59,253 nt of DNA, from positions 1 to 59,253 of the forward strand of contig JAAELU010000359.1 in the NCBI GenBank assembly GCA_024226255.1, given 5' to 3'. Positions 51,675 to 59,253 of the stretch are shown one piece after another (position 1 is the first letter of the stretch; every line of letters starts with the position of its first letter). The position numbers and the translations under genes were made by a program. Origin of the DNA: a bacterium. Its GTDB lineage: Bacteria > Actinomycetota > Acidimicrobiia > Spongiisociales > UBA5794. Below the pieces are notes generated by a model. It searched no databases. It saw only the letters and a program-made list of their open reading frames with translations, and was not told where the DNA came from.

Positions 51675-52723
51675 AGCAGTACCTCCTCGAGGGTAGTTGT
51701 CAGACGGCGATTCTGTTCCTCACTGCGCACGGTGAATCGCAGGTAGTTGTTCAGTCCGCTGGCGACTGGAAATGTCCGCACCACGAGGCCACGCATCCGC
51801 AGCGCCGTCGCGATTTCCTCCGCTTCCGGTCCCACCTCACAAAGCAAGAAGTTCACCTCGGAGGGAAGGACTCGGAAACCCAACTTCGCCAAGTCGGCAG
51901 CCAATGGGGCGCGGGCAACAGCCAGCGCGGCGACGATCTCGTCGGCCATATCGGGACGGGATAGCGCAGTCTGAGCTAGCTCCACGGAGAGGTTGGCAAT
52001 GCTCCCCGGGGGGCGTAATCCATCGATCTGATCGATCAACGATGGATGTCCCGTGGCGTAACCGACTCTGGCCCCCGCCAGCGCGAATGCTTTCGACAGA
52101 GTTCGCAGCACGAGCAGATTGGAGAAGCGGTCAACGGATTCGGACCACTCCGTCCCGACGAATTCGGCGTACGCGGCGTCGACGATGACGATACCGTCGG
52201 TGGCCGCGATGATCGTCTCAACCTGCGCCGGCGTCATGTCGACGCTCGTCGGGTTGTTGGGTACACACAACCACACCACGTTGGACTCGCGCGCCGCGTC
52301 GACTATGGCGTCCATGGGGACGGTGAAGTCCGGAGGAGCGGCAGGCACCTCAATCAACTTCGCTCCCACTTGAGCGCATGCAATGCGATAAAGCGGATAG
52401 GTCGGAGCGATCGTGGCCGCCGAACTGCCAGGCGCCAGGAATGCGCGGGCGGCCAGCAGAATCAGCTCGTCGGCCCCGGCTCCGGGCACGATCTGCTCGG
52501 GCTCGAGGTTGTGACGTGCTGCCGCCGCCTGTCTGATGCCCAGGTAGCTGGCACCGGGATACTCGTTGAGCGATGCGGCAGAGGCGGCGGCTTGCTCGAC
52601 TGCCCAATCGGTGGGCCAGGGGGTCGTGTTGTGGTCGAAGCGGATGACCTCGGTGGGATCGATACCCGCCGCGGCGGCAATCTCGAGGGTGGTCGGCTGC
52701 CACTTGTATCGGGGGACGGTCAC
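51671..52723 (-). CDS. hisC: Histidinol-phosphate aminotransferase
   Basis: 350 aa, PLP fold type I. FDHNTTPWP substrate strand, PGAGADELILLAARAF, CVPNNPTS, DAAYAEF, PLP lysine in LRTLSKAFALAGARVGYATG, and the C-terminal NYLRFTV with its Arg. Seventh step. 4-bp overlaps on both sides. Confidence 0.96.
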   Translation of the reverse strand: MTVPRYKWQPTTLEIAAAAGIDPTEVIRFDHNTTPWPTDWAVEQAAASAASLNEYPGASYLGIRQAAAARHNLEPEQIVPGAGADELILLAARAFLAPGSSAATIAPTYPLYRIACAQVGAKLIEVPAAPPDFTVPMDAIVDAARESNVVWLCVPNNPTSVDMTPAQVETIIAATDGIVIVDAAYAEFVGTEWSESVDRFSNLLVLRTLSKAFALAGARVGYATGHPSLIDQIDGLRPPGSIANLSVELAQTALSRPDMADEIVAALAVARAPLAADLAKLGFRVLPSEVNFLLCEVGPEAEEIATALRMRGLVVRTFPVASGLNNYLRFTVRSEEQNRRLTTTLEEVLL

Positions 52724-54021
52724 GTTGTTTCCTCGAATCGGATATCGACGGCCAAACGGTGGGCGGTCAGCCCTTCCGACTCGGCCAGGGCGGCCACCGT
52801 CGGCTGGAGACTACGCAGTCCCTCCTCGGTGATGCGCTGTACCTGGCGGTAAGAGCCGAAGTCCTCAACGCCGAGTGGCCCGTAAGCACGCGCAAGTCCG
52901 CCTGTCGGGAGAACGTGATTGGCTCCCGTGGCGTAGTCACCGGCGGAGTGGGGGGCGAAGTGACCGGCAAAAACTGATCCGGCGGCCGGCACCGCGCTGA
53001 CAACACCCTCTGGATCACGGGTGTGGATGCCGAGGTGCTCTGGAGCGAAGTCGTTGGCGAACCGGCACGCGTCAGCCAGATCCTCGGCGATCACAATCAA
53101 CCCGTTCTCCTCCAGGGAGCGGCGGATCACATCGGCGCGTTCGAGATCAGACAGGAGCCCTTCGACTTCCGAGAGAATCGCCTCGGCTACCGAGGCGCTC
53201 GTAGTCACCAGAACTGCAACGGAGTCGGGCCCATGCTCGGCTTGGCTGATCAGGTCGGCTGCGACGGCTCTCGGGTCGGCTGCATCGTCGGCGATTTCCA
53301 ACGCTTCGCTGGGTCCGGCCGGCAGATCGATTCCGCACACACCGAAGACCTCCAACTTCGCGGCGGTAACCCAGGCGTTGCCCGGACCCACAATCTTGTC
53401 GACGGCGGCAATCGTCTCGGTGCCGTACGCCAAGGCGGCGATCGCTTGAGCTCCGCCCATGGCGTGGAACTCGGTAGCTCCGCCAATTCGGCAGGCTGCC
53501 AGCACAGCATCGCTCACCGTACCGTCGGGCCCGGCCGGAGACGCTACGACAATCTCGGCGACACCGGCCAAGACGGCCGGGACACATGTCATCAGTACCG
53601 ATGAGGGATAGGCCGCCAGGCCTCCGGGTGCATAAACACCCACTCGCCGCAACGGAGCCCAGCGACGCTCAACTTCAACGCCCGGCAAGGGTGCGGCCCT
53701 CTGCGTCTGCGGCCGCTGTGCCATGTGCACGCCGCGCACCGCGGCAGCGGCCGTCTGCAAAGCCGTCAGTAGTTCCGGGCCGACCCGGGCGGTGGCGGCA
53801 TCGATGGCTGCGGCGTCAATAACTGCCGACGGGTCGGCGAGGCCGCCACCGTATGTCAGCGATGCCTGTTGAAGGGCGACGTCACCACCGTCGCGGATCG
53901 CACCGACAATGGCGCGAGTCGCCTTCCGAATGTTTGGGTCGGAGACGGGTTGGCGTCGAGTGATCACACGGCGCTCGTTTCGGCTCAGGTTGGCAAGGGA
54001 GACGGTCTGTATTGGCGTCAT
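52720..54021 (-). CDS. hisD: Histidinol dehydrogenase
   Basis: 433 aa. NAD-dependent four-electron oxidation of histidinol to histidine. Marks: YAPGGLAAYPSSVLM, AKLEVFGVCGIDLPAGPSE, SQAEHGPDS (zinc ligands), catalytic Glu-His in FAPEHLGIHTRD, and GANHVLPTGGLAR. Normal length. Starts 3 nt after hisG. Confidence 0.97.
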   Translation of the reverse strand: MTPIQTVSLANLSRNERRVITRRQPVSDPNIRKATRAIVGAIRDGGDVALQQASLTYGGGLADPSAVIDAAAIDAATARVGPELLTALQTAAAAVRGVHMAQRPQTQRAAPLPGVEVERRWAPLRRVGVYAPGGLAAYPSSVLMTCVPAVLAGVAEIVVASPAGPDGTVSDAVLAACRIGGATEFHAMGGAQAIAALAYGTETIAAVDKIVGPGNAWVTAAKLEVFGVCGIDLPAGPSEALEIADDAADPRAVAADLISQAEHGPDSVAVLVTTSASVAEAILSEVEGLLSDLERADVIRRSLEENGLIVIAEDLADACRFANDFAPEHLGIHTRDPEGVVSAVPAAGSVFAGHFAPHSAGDYATGANHVLPTGGLARAYGPLGVEDFGSYRQVQRITEEGLRSLQPTVAALAESEGLTAHRLAVDIRFEETT

Positions 54022-54024
54022 GGC

Positions 54025-54891
54025 CTAGAGGAGCAACTGTTCGATGGGTAATACCAGGATGCCGCTGGCACCGGCTTCCTTGAGCCGTGGCACTACATCC
54101 CACACGGCGTCGACGTCCACCACGGAATGTATTGCGACCATCTCGGACTCGGCGAGTGGAACTATCGAGGGAGCATCGAATCCTGGGATCAAAGCTTGGA
54201 TTTGGTCGACGGCCGTCCTGGGAGCGTTCATGAGCACGTACTTCTTGCGGCGGGCGGCAACGACCGAAGTGATCATCGTGACCGCCTGATCGACCGCTGG
54301 ATGGACGGCTGCCTGGCGATCTCTGATGAGGGCGGCCTGCGACTCGAGGACGTCGACCACCGGCCGCAGCCCGTTGAGCATCATCGTCGAGCCCGAAGAC
54401 ACGAGGTCAACGATGGCATCGGCCACATCCAGTTTGGGAGCCACTTCGATGGATCCCCTCAGCTCGACAGTCGTGACCTCGACTCCCTTGTCGGCAAAGA
54501 ACTGGGCGGTCGTGCGAGGGTGCGAGGTGGCGACTCGGAGTCCGGCAAAGTCGGAGATGGAGGACATGGAGCTGGCGTTGGGTACTGCGGCGGCCAGTCG
54601 GCAACGTCCGAAGCCGAGCTCGGCGAGTACCTCGATGTCGGCGCCGCTTTCCGCCACCAAGTCGAGTCCAGTGACGCCGAGATCGGCGACGCCATCGGTG
54701 ACCAGTTCGCAGATGTCGTCGGCCCGAACGAACAGGATCTCGACGTTGCGGCCTCTAATGGGGACCGACAATGCCCGCTCAGTTCGCTCGAAGCGAAATC
54801 CTGCCTGATGAAGGAGACGTGCCGTTGGTTCCTCGAGCCGCCCCTTGTTGGGTACGGCCAGCCGAATCGGGTCGGTGGAGTACCGGTTCAT
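54025..54891 (-). CDS. hisG: ATP phosphoribosyltransferase, long form
   Basis: 288 aa, the self-regulated long type. RLAVPNKGRL start, PRPP loop with SSGSTMMLNGLRPVVDVL, and a C-terminal ACT-like regulatory domain (EMVAIHSVVDVDAVWDVVP...GILVLPIEQLLL) where histidine normally binds for feedback inhibition. No hisZ is needed. First committed step; follows the regulator gene with a 4-bp overlap. Confidence 0.97.
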   Translation of the reverse strand: MNRYSTDPIRLAVPNKGRLEEPTARLLHQAGFRFERTERALSVPIRGRNVEILFVRADDICELVTDGVADLGVTGLDLVAESGADIEVLAELGFGRCRLAAAVPNASSMSSISDFAGLRVATSHPRTTAQFFADKGVEVTTVELRGSIEVAPKLDVADAIVDLVSSGSTMMLNGLRPVVDVLESQAALIRDRQAAVHPAVDQAVTMITSVVAARRKKYVLMNAPRTAVDQIQALIPGFDAPSIVPLAESEMVAIHSVVDVDAVWDVVPRLKEAGASGILVLPIEQLLL

Positions 54892-55208
54892 CGTTCCTCC
54901 GTCGGTATCAGGCCCTTACGATTGAGCGCGGCTTGGTAGCCGCCACGTCCGTGGCGCAGCCATTGGTTGATCCTGGTGATGGTGGCCGTGGAGACGCCTG
55001 TATCGGTTGCGATCTGGCGGTAGGGAATTCCATCCACCAGCATGCGCACCACCCGCCATCGTCGGCTCATCTCCTCCAATTCACGGCGAGTACACAGGTC
55101 ACGAAAGAAAGCCGCGGCCTCCTCCCGTGTTTTCATCGCCAAGATCGTGTCGAACAGGTCAGCAGTCGCTTCGTTGCGCCAGTCGTCGGGTTCGTTGGAT
55201 GTTGTCAT
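54888..55208 (-). CDS. TrpR-like regulator (YerC/YecD family), probable histidine-operon repressor
   Basis: 106 aa. Matches the YerC/YecD branch of TrpR-related proteins: AAAFFRDLCTRRELEEMSRRW, then a helix-turn-helix VDGIPYRQIATDTGVSTATITRINQWL. First gene of the his operon and directly next to a 42-bp near-palindrome at 55228-55269. TrpR relatives bind symmetric operators as dimers and often sense an amino acid. I infer control of hisG and hisA; ligand and site need testing. Confidence 0.9.
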   Translation of the reverse strand: MTTSNEPDDWRNEATADLFDTILAMKTREEAAAFFRDLCTRRELEEMSRRWRVVRMLVDGIPYRQIATDTGVSTATITRINQWLRHGRGGYQAALNRKGLIPTEER

Positions 55209-55229
55209 GGCTTCTCAGTTAGGTAATGT
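55202..55229 (+). promoter_or_regulatory. Possible hisA promoter
   Basis: TTGTCA (55202-55207), 16-bp spacer, TAATGT (55224-55229) on the plus strand. Transcription would begin inside the palindrome that follows. Overlaps the first codon of the divergent regulator gene, so it is compact but plausible. Confidence 0.35.
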
Positions 55230-55269
55230 CTGTGCCTCTGTTTTAACATGCTAAAACAGAAGCACGGAC
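55228..55269. promoter_or_regulatory. 42-bp near-palindrome, probable operator of the histidine regulon
   Basis: Halves 55228-55248 and 55249-55269 are reverse complements at 18 of 21 positions; the core is CTGTTTTAACA/TGCTAAAACAG. Lies between the divergent regulator/hisG operon and hisA, covering both promoter sides. Could also pair as RNA, but its place in a divergent control region favours an operator. Confidence 0.7.
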
Positions 55270-55313
55270 GATATCCGAACCGTTCGTGCCTGGCAAGTCC
55301 GGAGGAAATGGTC

Positions 55314-56033
55314 GTGTTTGAATTCATCCCCGCCATAGATGTGCTCGGCGGTCGAGTCGTGCGACTGGCCCGAGGCGACTACGACCAAGTGACCGTATAC
55401 GGCGACGACCCGCCGGCAGTAGCAAGTGGCTTCGCAGCTGCTGGTGCTCCGATCGTGCACGTTGTCGATCTCGAGGGAGCCAGAAGCGGCAGGCCGCAGG
55501 CGTCGCTGGGCCGGTCGCTTCGAACTGCCGCGGTTCGCTATCAGATCGGGGGCGGCATTCGTACCGCGGCGGCGGCGCAGAGAGCGGTGGCCGATGGGGC
55601 CGCCCGGGTAGTTGTCGGTACGACGGCGCTGTGGGACTCGACTGAGTTGGACCGAATGGTCGACGCGGTTGGGGCCGACGCGATCGTGGGGGCGGTGGAC
55701 GTTTCCGGTGGAAAGGCTTTCGGGGCGGGATGGCTCGACGAGGGTCGACCGCTCGACGAGGTGCTCGAATCTCTGGTCACAGCCGGCATCGAGCGAATCC
55801 TTGTGACCTCGATCAGCCGCGACGGAATGATGCGGGGCCCGGACATGGAATTGCTGGCGATTGCCGCCGGCTCGGGGATGAAGGTGATCGCCTCTGGTGG
55901 TGTGGGCAACCTCGACGACCTGCGCCAAGTTGTCGCGTCCGGACTATCGGGAGTGATCGTGGGCCGGGCCATCTACGAGGGGCGGTTCACCGTCGCCGAA
56001 GCGTTGGCCGCCATTGCGGTGACGTCGACCTAG
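55314..56033 (+). CDS. hisA: ProFAR isomerase (1-(5-phosphoribosyl)-5-[(5-phosphoribosylamino)methylideneamino]imidazole-4-carboxamide isomerase)
   Basis: 239 aa from GTG 55314. GGAGG (55301-55305) is 8 nt before it, while ATG 55308 is only 2 nt away, and an upstream ATG at 55248 lies inside the palindrome. TIM barrel with catalytic Asp in IPAIDVLGG and in GAVDVSGGK, phosphate loops QIGGGIRT and IASGGVGN. Fourth step of histidine synthesis. Split from the other his genes and divergent. Its TAG stop lies within CTAG shared with the convergent Cdc48-like gene. Confidence 0.96.
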   Translation: MFEFIPAIDVLGGRVVRLARGDYDQVTVYGDDPPAVASGFAAAGAPIVHVVDLEGARSGRPQASLGRSLRTAAVRYQIGGGIRTAAAAQRAVADGAARVVVGTTALWDSTELDRMVDAVGADAIVGAVDVSGGKAFGAGWLDEGRPLDEVLESLVTAGIERILVTSISRDGMMRGPDMELLAIAAGSGMKVIASGGVGNLDDLRQVVASGLSGVIVGRAIYEGRFTVAEALAAIAVTST

Positions 56034-58054
56034 TCCTGACTGTCGTCTGGGCTCGGCGGGTTCTTGCCGTCGTTCTTGTAGCGGTAGAGGGCGAAGTCCA
56101 TGTCGGCTTTGGTTACGTCAATGGCGGTCGAGTCCCGCCGCAAGGCTTGCAGGGCCGCTTCGCGCAGCATGCCGCTCATATCGGCGAACGAAAGCCCCTC
56201 GGTGGCCTCGATGTAGTAGTCGGTATCGACGTCCTCGGCGAATGGAATGTCCTGGATTCCGAAGAACGCTCGCCGCGACGGTGTTTCCGGCAATCCGAGA
56301 TACAGATGCGTTTCGAGCCTCCCGGGACGCAGCAGCGCCGCATCCACCAAGTCACGGCGGTTGGTGGCGCCAATCACGAAGACGTCCCCCCGATCAGACA
56401 CGCCGTCCATCTCGGTCAGGAGAGCTGCGACCACAGAGTCGGTTACTGAATTGGTCGAGTTGCCGCGAACGGGTGCCAAGGCGTCGATCTCATCAAAGAA
56501 CAGAATCGCCGGGGCCACCGCCCGTGCCCTGGCAAATACCTCGCGCACGGCTCGTTCGGACTCGCCAACAAACTTGTCGAGGAGCTCAGCGCCCTTGATT
56601 GTGAAGAAGGCGGCTCCCGATTCGTGCGCCAAGGCCCGCGTGACGAACGTCTTGCCCGTGCCGGGTGGTCCGTAGAGCAGCAGGCCCTTGGGCGGTTCGA
56701 TGCCGAGTCGCTCGAAGCGCTCCGGCTCCTGCATCTGCCAAATGACCGCTTCGGTTAAACGCTGTTTGACTTCGTCGAGATTGGCCACCCGCTCGAAGCC
56801 GTATGTCGGCAGTTCGCCGAGCGATGCCGTCCCGAGCGAAGGTGTTGTGTCCCGGATGGCCCGGTCCAGGAGCTCGTCGGTGACTGCGTTGCCGGTACTG
56901 GCGATCAAAGCCGAGGCGTGTACCACCGAGGCGATGATGTCTGCCCCGGAGAATCCGGCCGTCCTCGAGGCGAGCCTCTCGAAATCGAGTTCCTCGGTTG
57001 GAACCGCAGCGAGCGCCGCCTCGAACAGCAGGGTGCGCCGGGTCAAGTCCGGCGGCGGGATCGACAGCGTCCGGGGCAACAGCGCCGAACCAGTGATCGT
57101 CTCAGTCAGTTTGGCGACGGAGGAAATGGCGAGGACGGTTGCCACTCGCGCTTTGTCGGCGACGGTATCGAGGAACCAACGCAGAATGGCGGTCACTTGG
57201 TTGCGGAACATGGCGTCGTCACCGGCAACCGAGTCCAGCCGGTCGACGAAGATCACGGCCGGTCCCGTCGTCGTCGAGACGGCCTTCTCCAGTCGTTCGA
57301 GGAGTTTGTCGGGCTTGAAAACCAGCTCGAGGGAGACCTCGATGACTGTGGCGCGGGCCGATTCGGCGGCGGCAGCTACGAGTTCGGATTTACCGCTTCC
57401 GGTGGGGCCTTCGAGGAGAACGCCGGCGACGCGGGGGAGGTTCCATGCGCCCGGGAGGTCCTGCGGGCTGGTCAGAAGCGAGAGCCAGCCGGTCAACGTT
57501 TCGAGTTCAGTGTCGAGGCCGGCCAGCAAGGCGGCGGCGGTAGTAGGTGTCTCGCCACCGGGATGTCCGGATGGCTGCGCAGCAACAGGGATCGGTTGCT
57601 CACCTTCTTCGTGGACGACTGTCGAATTACCAACGAGGCCGGCCCCGCCCGGTTCAACTGAGAGCACCCGCAGCTCAACCTCCTCGGATTCGGCATCGGA
57701 GCCGTACGAGGTGTGAACGACGACCTTGTCGCCCTCGGTGACCGGGTTCCCCTGCAGGCTGCGGGCCAGATGACGTCCGTCCAGTTCGACGTCGACCCCA
57801 CCGACCACGACACGTTTGGCTTCGCGCAGGATGGCCCGCTTGGCATCCACCGAGTCGCCGACACCAATGCCGGCGTTGTCGCGTGAGCGGTCTCCGAGGG
57901 TGATCGTGTTGGTGGTGGCAACCTCGCCGGGAACCACCAGTACGTGGGTGCGGCCGATCGTCACGATACCCCCGCCTGGCAACCCCATCGCGGTCAGAAG
58001 TGTCGAATCGGCCCTGGCTTGGGGATCTGCCCCCTGGCGAACGATGAAGCGCAT
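56030..58054 (-). CDS. Cdc48/VAT-like double AAA+ ATPase with N-terminal double-psi barrel
   Basis: 674 aa. N-domain (~1-140): double-psi-barrel-like GLPGGGIVTIGRTHVLVV and GVGDSV. D1 (~165-385): Walker A LLEGPTGSGKSE, Walker B VIFVDRLDS, where the catalytic Glu is replaced by Arg, so D1 may bind but not hydrolyse ATP. D2 (~410-640): GPPGTGKT, LFFDEIDAL, arginine finger AALLRPGRLE, intact. Actinobacterial Cdc48 relatives unfold proteins or remodel complexes. Ends in a 4-bp overlap with hisA (convergent). Confidence 0.93.
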   Translation of the reverse strand: MRFIVRQGADPQARADSTLLTAMGLPGGGIVTIGRTHVLVVPGEVATTNTITLGDRSRDNAGIGVGDSVDAKRAILREAKRVVVGGVDVELDGRHLARSLQGNPVTEGDKVVVHTSYGSDAESEEVELRVLSVEPGGAGLVGNSTVVHEEGEQPIPVAAQPSGHPGGETPTTAAALLAGLDTELETLTGWLSLLTSPQDLPGAWNLPRVAGVLLEGPTGSGKSELVAAAAESARATVIEVSLELVFKPDKLLERLEKAVSTTTGPAVIFVDRLDSVAGDDAMFRNQVTAILRWFLDTVADKARVATVLAISSVAKLTETITGSALLPRTLSIPPPDLTRRTLLFEAALAAVPTEELDFERLASRTAGFSGADIIASVVHASALIASTGNAVTDELLDRAIRDTTPSLGTASLGELPTYGFERVANLDEVKQRLTEAVIWQMQEPERFERLGIEPPKGLLLYGPPGTGKTFVTRALAHESGAAFFTIKGAELLDKFVGESERAVREVFARARAVAPAILFFDEIDALAPVRGNSTNSVTDSVVAALLTEMDGVSDRGDVFVIGATNRRDLVDAALLRPGRLETHLYLGLPETPSRRAFFGIQDIPFAEDVDTDYYIEATEGLSFADMSGMLREAALQALRRDSTAIDVTKADMDFALYRYKNDGKNPPSPDDSQD

Positions 58055-58126
58055 GATGACGAGGCTAGTGCTCTGTCCAACGTTCGTGGTCGGGGCACCA
58101 GCGGCGGTTGAAGGGTCGGCCGGAGG

Positions 58127-59253
58127 TCAGCCGGCGAGCACTTCCAGCGAGGGCACCGGACGGGCCGGCGAAGCCAGAGGAGCTCGTGAATCCATGACGG
58201 TGACGCCCGGGCGACTGAGCCATCGCCATATGAGATGGGCTTCCTCCTGGAGGGCGACCGACGTCGGAACCTGGGTGGCGTCGAGTGCGTCCGTTCCCGA
58301 GATGTTGAACAGCGGGGAGCGGTTGCCGGACTTCCAACTCGACACCAGGCGACCCTGATCGACAAAGGCCCCTTCGCCGTCCTTGTTCTCCACCCACAGC
58401 CGACCGGCTGCCTGGAGGGTCTGCCAGTCCCGTCGGCGGTTGAGGCTCCGAGCCAGTGTCTGATAACGATCGCGGGCCACTGCGGCGTCCTCGAAGCGCT
58501 GCTCGTTGGCGCGAGTGCGCATCCGCTCGGCCAGCGGGGCGAGCAGACGGCGCGGATCATCGGCCATTCCGGCACGGACGTCCCCGCAGACTTGGCCGTA
58601 CAGCACCTCGTCGAGGTCGCCATCGCACGGGCAGAGGGCGACGCCGAGCTGGGCATAGTTGCACGCCGCACTCTTGCCCCGACCCGGTCCTCCCGAGCAG
58701 CGGCGGATCGGCGCCGCGTCCCATATCGCGGCCATCACCGCCTCGGCCTGGCGTTTCGAGCGGAACGGCCCTAGATAGGTTCCGCCGTCCTCGCGATAGG
58801 TGCGGACTATTGAAAGGCGCGGGTAACGCTCGGACGTGAGTTTGAGCCAGTGGGTTGATTTTGGGGGACGGGACTTGCGGTTGTAGCGCGGCGCCATGGC
58901 ATGGATCATTCGAAGCTCGGTGATCTCTGCTTCGAGCTCTGTCGGGCAGACGCGGTGGTCGACCTTGGCAAGGTTGCGCAGCATCGTGGTCACGCTGCGT
59001 CGGGTGTCGCCGTAGAAGTAGGAACGAACCCGCGACCGCAGGTTCTTCGCCTTGCCGACATAGATGACGTTGTCATCGAGGTCGTGGAATAGATACACCC
59101 CGGGCAAGCGGGGGAGGCGATCGGTCAATGACAACTTGTCGTAGTGCGGCCGACCCTTTGCGGTGGGGAGTCGCAGCAGGTCCTCGAGGTAGGTGGCGCC
59201 GACGCTGCCGGCTCGTTCGAGGAGTTCGAAGAAGACGTGGGCGGTGGCCTTGG
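58127..59253 (-). CDS. DEDD exonuclease / GIY-YIG endonuclease fusion (3' part; gene runs off the window)
   Basis: 375 codons present; the start lies beyond the window edge. The first ~39 residues (ATAHVFFELLERAGS...EDLLRLP) look like the end of a DnaQ-type 3'-5' exonuclease domain. Then comes a GIY-YIG nuclease unit (LPGVYLFHDLDDNVIYVGKA, NLRSRVRSYF) as in UvrC, followed by a UvrC-like middle (CSGGPGRGKSAACNYAQLGVALCPCDG) and an alpha-helical tail. This actinobacterial fusion resembles a joint UvrC-like/proofreading nuclease in DNA repair. A short 335-codon reading from TTG 59134 would miss the exonuclease part. Confidence 0.88.
   Translation of the reverse strand, partial: KATAHVFFELLERAGSVGATYLEDLLRLPTAKGRPHYDKLSLTDRLPRLPGVYLFHDLDDNVIYVGKAKNLRSRVRSYFYGDTRRSVTTMLRNLAKVDHRVCPTELEAEITELRMIHAMAPRYNRKSRPPKSTHWLKLTSERYPRLSIVRTYREDGGTYLGPFRSKRQAEAVMAAIWDAAPIRRCSGGPGRGKSAACNYAQLGVALCPCDGDLDEVLYGQVCGDVRAGMADDPRRLLAPLAERMRTRANEQRFEDAAVARDRYQTLARSLNRRRDWQTLQAAGRLWVENKDGEGAFVDQGRLVSSWKSGNRSPLFNISGTDALDATQVPTSVALQEEAHLIWRWLSRPGVTVMDSRAPLASPARPVPSLEVLAG

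Noticed and set aside
55248-55308. ATG 55248 or ATG 55308 as the hisA start
   Set aside because: 55248 lies in the palindrome and adds unlike residues; 55308 is too close to GGAGG. GTG 55314 gives the family-like start and good spacing.

Overview
This window looks like part of a chromosome from a high-GC, uncultured-type actinobacterium, most plausibly Acidimicrobiia-like. The signs are a WhiB-family regulator, an F420-type LLM oxidoreductase, PPK2, many GTG/TTG starts, long runs of 4-bp stop/start overlaps, and actinobacterial family versions (HisIE, DEDD exonuclease/GIY-YIG fusion). The class assignment is inference; no rRNA or phylogenetic marker was compared.

Layout. 1-7.7 kb: housekeeping and accessory mix, with a secreted nuclease, the scar of a deleted two-component system, a zinc-ribbon protein, a membrane spermidine-synthase-like protein, tRNA-Val, an FG-GAP beta-propeller protein and a DUF2283 remnant. 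7.8-17.9 kb: surface-glycan locus with nucleotide-sugar dehydrogenase, epimerases, PIG-L deacetylase, WecG/TagA and GT4 glycosyltransferases and two B12-binding radical SAM enzymes, mostly in one tightly packed plus-strand operon. 17.9-33.7 kb: short transcription units (DUF2807 lipoprotein, PPK2, AruH-like aminotransferase, MsrA, secreted repeat protein, GNAT, Nif3 plus zinc-ribbon pair, half-size TauE/SafE pair, LLM oxidoreductase, aquaporin, response regulator, RNase P RNA, WhiB). 33.8-34.9 kb: trpD.

35.0-47.9 kb: a thioredoxin-fold lipoprotein gene with an in-frame TGA exactly where the first redox cysteine of CxxC should be (a candidate selenoprotein with a SECIS-like hairpin just downstream), then an eight-gene overlapping operon: large membrane protein, ABC ATPase, ABC permease, coiled-coil protein, MoxR ATPase, DUF58 protein and two von Willebrand A membrane proteins. 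This is probably one envelope machine.

47.9-56.0 kb: minus-strand histidine operon (TrpR-like regulator, hisG, D, C, B, H, F, IE) that runs on into a TlpA-like thioredoxin and an Lgt-like membrane protein. hisA is divergent across a 42-bp near-palindrome, a likely operator. 56-59 kb: a Cdc48-type double AAA+ ATPase and the 3' part of a DEDD exonuclease/GIY-YIG fusion cut by the window edge.

The observation most worth following is the putative UxxC thioredoxin lipoprotein at 35010-35633; a normal WCGPC homologue at 48626-49120 in the same window is a built-in comparison. All calls were made by reading the sequence; no database search or folding program was run.
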